Shown piece after piece: positions 60,395 through 64,000 of a stretch of DNA of 64,000 nt. The number at the start of each line of letters is the position of its first letter. The stretch's first letter is position 1. This DNA comes from Amaricoccus sp. (GTDB lineage: Bacteria > Pseudomonadota > Alphaproteobacteria > Rhodobacterales > Rhodobacteraceae). Below the pieces are notes generated by a model. It was not told where the DNA came from, ran no database searches, and saw only the letters and a program-made list of their open reading frames with translations. The DNA lies in the NCBI RefSeq assembly GCF_017993425.1, contig NZ_JAGOMQ010000021.1, positions 1 through 64,000 on the forward strand. Direction: 5' to 3'. The translations under genes and the position numbers were made by a program.

Positions 60395-61701
60395 TCCCGG
60401 TTGCGAAGGCTTCCATCCGGCTGATGGCGGTCGCCGCCCTCCTCGTGCTGGCCGGCGCCGCCTCCGCTCAGGCCCCGACCCCGCGCGTCGAGATCGCGCT
60501 CACCCCCGAGGCGCCGGTGACGGTCGGCACCCCGCTCACCCTGGCGGTGACCGTCCTCGTCCCCACCTTCATGCCCGATCCCCCGGTCTGGCCCGACTTC
60601 CAGATCGCCGACGCGATTACCCGCCTGCCGCCGGACGCCAGCCGCTCTCTTTCCCAGCGCATCGACGGCCAGACCTGGGCCGGCGTGCGCCGCGCCTACG
60701 AGATCATCCCCCAGCGCGCCGCCGACTTCGCCCTGCCGCCCGCCGAGATCACCGTAACCTATGCCGACCCCGAGACGAACGCGCCCACGACCGTCCAGGT
60801 CCCCGTCCCCGAGATCGCCTTCTCCGCCACCGTCCCCGCCGGCGCAGAGGCGCTCGACCCTTTCGTCGCCGCGGCGAGCCTCACCCTGACCGCCACCGCC
60901 GAGGGCCTCCCCGAGGCCCCGCATCCCGGCGACGCGCTGACCCTCACGCTGACCGTCACCGCCACCGGCGCCGAGGCGATGCTCCTGCCCCCGCTCGCCG
61001 CCGGCATCCCGACGCCCGCGATCCTGCGCGCCTACCCCGGGGAGCCCGCCCTTGCCGATACCCCCGGCCAGCGCGGCGGCCCGGCGACCGCCACCCGCAC
61101 CGAGACCGTCACCTACGTCGTCGAAGCCCCCGGCGCCGCCACGCTCCCCGCCGTCACGCTCGCATGGTGGAACACCACTACCGGCAAGGTCGAGACCGCC
61201 ACCACCGACCCGGTGCAGATCACCGTCGCCGCCCCGCCCGGCTGGCAGCCGCCCGGCACCGTCGCCGCGCCCCCGCGTTGGCCGCTCGTCGCCGTCGCGC
61301 TCGTCCTCGTCCTCGCAGCCATCGGGCCCGGCCTCGCGCGCCGCGCCCGGCGCCTCCTCGCCGAGCACGCCCGCTCCGAGCCCGTCGCCTACCGCCGCCT
61401 GACCCGCGTCCTGCGTGCCGGCGACGCCGCCGCGCTCCGGCCCGCCCTCGCCGACTGGCGCGCGGCGGCCGGAAGCCACGGCCCCCTGCCGCCGGACCTC
61501 GAAGCCGCCCTGACGCGGATCGAGCGCCACCGCTACGGCCCGGCCCCATCGAGCCGACCGGACCCAGCCCCCGCGCTCCGGGCGCTCGCGGCGATGCGGC
61601 GCGACGCCCGCCCCGCCGGACGCCGCCACGACGACCTGCCACCGCTCAACCCGCCGCCGCTCTCGGAGCGCAACGGCCCTCGCGCGTCGCTGCCGGCATG
61701 A
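60391..61701 (+). CDS. BatD-like membrane protein
   Basis: A 436-residue protein from the ATG at 60391, which overlaps the batB stop. A signal peptide (MAVAALLVLAGAASAQA) is followed by beta-rich periplasmic domains (PRVEIALTPEAPVTVGTPLT, VTATGAEAMLLPPLAAGIPT), one membrane helix (RWPLVAVALVLVLAAIGPGL) and a cytoplasmic helical tail. This matches BatD/BamD-like partners of aerotolerance (Bat) operons. It is the last gene of the operon. No terminator with a T-run was found after it. Confidence 0.88.
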   Translation: MIPVAKASIRLMAVAALLVLAGAASAQAPTPRVEIALTPEAPVTVGTPLTLAVTVLVPTFMPDPPVWPDFQIADAITRLPPDASRSLSQRIDGQTWAGVRRAYEIIPQRAADFALPPAEITVTYADPETNAPTTVQVPVPEIAFSATVPAGAEALDPFVAAASLTLTATAEGLPEAPHPGDALTLTLTVTATGAEAMLLPPLAAGIPTPAILRAYPGEPALADTPGQRGGPATATRTETVTYVVEAPGAATLPAVTLAWWNTTTGKVETATTDPVQITVAAPPGWQPPGTVAAPPRWPLVAVALVLVLAAIGPGLARRARRLLAEHARSEPVAYRRLTRVLRAGDAAALRPALADWRAAAGSHGPLPPDLEAALTRIERHRYGPAPSSRPDPAPALRALAAMRRDARPAGRRHDDLPPLNPPPLSERNGPRASLPA

Positions 61702-61934
61702 GTTGCCACCGACTTCGCGGACTCTGGGGCATGAAACCTGTGGCATCCTGTGGGCGCCGTTGGCAGAGAGGTCGGGCCTGCCCTTGGTGTTTGGAAACCC
61801 GCGTATGAGTTGGACCCGGGCTCCCTTGAGCACCCCCGCTTGCGTCGGGGCCAGCCTGCTGGCCTGAGAGCGCGCCGTTCAGACTTCGATTTCCCGGGAG
61901 CCTGCGCCGCGGCGTGAGCTTCGAGGAGGTCGCG
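61702..61934 (+). other. Noncoding left flank of an IS110-type element, possible guide RNA region
   Basis: About 230 nt without a convincing gene precede the transposase fragment. GGCCAG-CCTG-CTGGCC (61849-61864) forms a perfect 6-bp hairpin, GTTTGGAAAC (about 61789-61798) a smaller one, and CCTGTGG is repeated near 61737 and 61748. In IS110-group elements the long noncoding end ahead of the transposase encodes the bridge RNA. Whether a functional one survives here is unknown. Confidence 0.35.
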
Positions 61935-62210
61935 ATGGAGGCCCTCTATCCCCGCTGTGCGGGTCTGGACGTGCATAAGGACACCGTTGCCGCCGCGGTG
62001 CGCCTGACGGAAAGCAATGGGTCGGTCCGGCGGGAGGTGGAGACCTTTGCGACCACCACGCCGGGACTCGTCACCCTGTCGGACTGGCTGGAGCGGCATG
62101 GCTGCCCCTGCGTCGCCATGGAGGCAACTGGCATCTACTGGCGGCCGGTCTGGCAAGTGCTGGCTGCGGAAGGTCGCACCTTGACCTGGCGCTTGAACGC
62201 GGTGCTGTGA
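61935..62210 (+). pseudogene. N-terminal fragment of an IS110-family transposase
   Basis: From the ATG at 61935, behind GAGGAGG, the frame reads MEALYPRCAGLDVHKDTVAA, the first catalytic Asp of the DEDD (RuvC-like) domain. The Glu follows in CVAMEATGIYWRPVWQVLAA. It stops after 91 codons (GRTLTWRLNAVL). The remaining catalytic Asp residues and the whole Tnp_2 (serine) domain of these transposases are missing. It is therefore a truncated, inactive copy. Confidence 0.85.
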
Positions 62211-62739
62211 CGGCGGTGTTGTCTCGGCATCGGCTTTCATACTCCGAAAGCCCGAGCGGGGGAAAATCAGGCAACCTCCGTGTCCAACCCCAAGGGCGCA
62301 CTCCACCGGGGGGTATAAGAATACCCCACGCCCTCCTTAGCGTAGATCATTGATATCGTTGTTAGATTTCGTTTCAGGGGCCTGCAGCCAACGATACCGA
62401 GACTCGCTTCAGACGGCTGTTTAGACGGAAGCGCCGGACGGACAGGGTCTGTGATTACCAACGACCTCAGTGATTGACCGTCGCCCAATGCCTCGAGGCG
62501 ATCGACGAGATGCGTTGCGGGTGGTCATGCCCTGCGGTAGGCGTCGACGATGATGTCGTAGTCGTCGAGAGCTGAAGACCGTGCCGGGGGTGGTCGCGGC
62601 GGCGAGGGCGCTCTGCCTCGGGCTCGGGGACGAGTCGGCATACGTCGCCGCATAGATTGCGGCACCGATTGTTGGGAAAGGGAGAAGGCGCAAGAGCGCA
62701 TCCGTGCTTTCCTCAGTTGAGAAGGACGGGAGGAAAACA
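62211..62739. other. Gene-poor stretch before the acyl-CoA synthetase
   Basis: No supported gene lies in these 529 bases. GGGGTA-TAAGAA-TACCCC (62310-62327) is a perfect 6-bp hairpin or operator-like palindrome. Part of the left side may be the right end of the IS110 remnant. Short frames near 62560-62640 (VPGVVAAARALCLGLGDESA) look slightly protein-like but are interrupted by stops. The segment 62338-62420 is AT-richer than the rest. Confidence 0.35.

Positions 62740-64000
<1,261 letters not shown>

Overview
The window is GC-rich double-stranded bacterial DNA, most likely from an alphaproteobacterium. The signs are an alphaproteobacterial-looking tRNA-Gln, an ssb gene next to a lytic transglycosylase gene, GTG and TTG starts behind good Shine-Dalgarno sequences, and many LysR, Liv and Hyu genes. 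A Rhodobacterales or Hyphomicrobiales relative fits, but no ribosomal marker is present, so the placement is an inference.

Layout. Positions 1-3890 look like the end of an integrated island: three small unknown genes and a tyrosine recombinase that begins inside the 3' end of an intact tRNA-Gln (3890-3964). From 4.2 to 5.1 kb lie decayed remains of a GntR regulator and a sugar ABC ATPase. Then come an AT-richer serralysin-type protease (5.4-6.9 kb), a lytic transglycosylase with a clear terminator, and ssb. A first hydantoinase locus (hyuB-hyuA-NCS1 permease, 8.5-13.9 kb) is divergent from an AraC regulator.

The most striking region is 15.4-34.6 kb. On the minus strand an SLC13-type transporter precedes a complete-looking V-type ATPase operon in the order B-D-I-K-E-X-A, where X resembles DUF2764, followed by a LysR gene. 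Divergently on the plus strand are pta, ackA, threonine dehydratase, pyruvate/2-oxobutyrate formate-lyase, its activase and L-serine dehydratase. Together these could deaminate threonine or serine to 2-oxo acids, cleave them without oxygen, make ATP by substrate-level phosphorylation, and spend that ATP on an ion gradient that the transporter could use. That coupling is a hypothesis drawn from gene order.

From 34.6 to 47.2 kb is a minus-strand catabolic region: a Liv branched-chain-type ABC transporter operon with an aspartate-family aminotransferase, a LysR regulator, then hyuA-hyuB-SDR-HpcH/HpaI aldolase and a decayed second SDR. The promoter regions of the Liv operon and of hyuA share an almost identical sequence block, which suggests co-regulation.

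From 47.4 to 55.3 kb is a graveyard: a half aldehyde dehydrogenase, a broken IS630 element, a frameshifted alcohol dehydrogenase, a gentisate dioxygenase with several lesions that is interrupted by an intact IS630 copy, a truncated maleylpyruvate isomerase, an outer-membrane protein fragment, an odd receiver protein, a broken FixJ-like regulator and a headless arylsulfatase. An intact MoxR/Bat-type operon follows (55.5-61.7 kb), then an IS110 fragment and the first part of an acyl-CoA synthetase that runs off the window.
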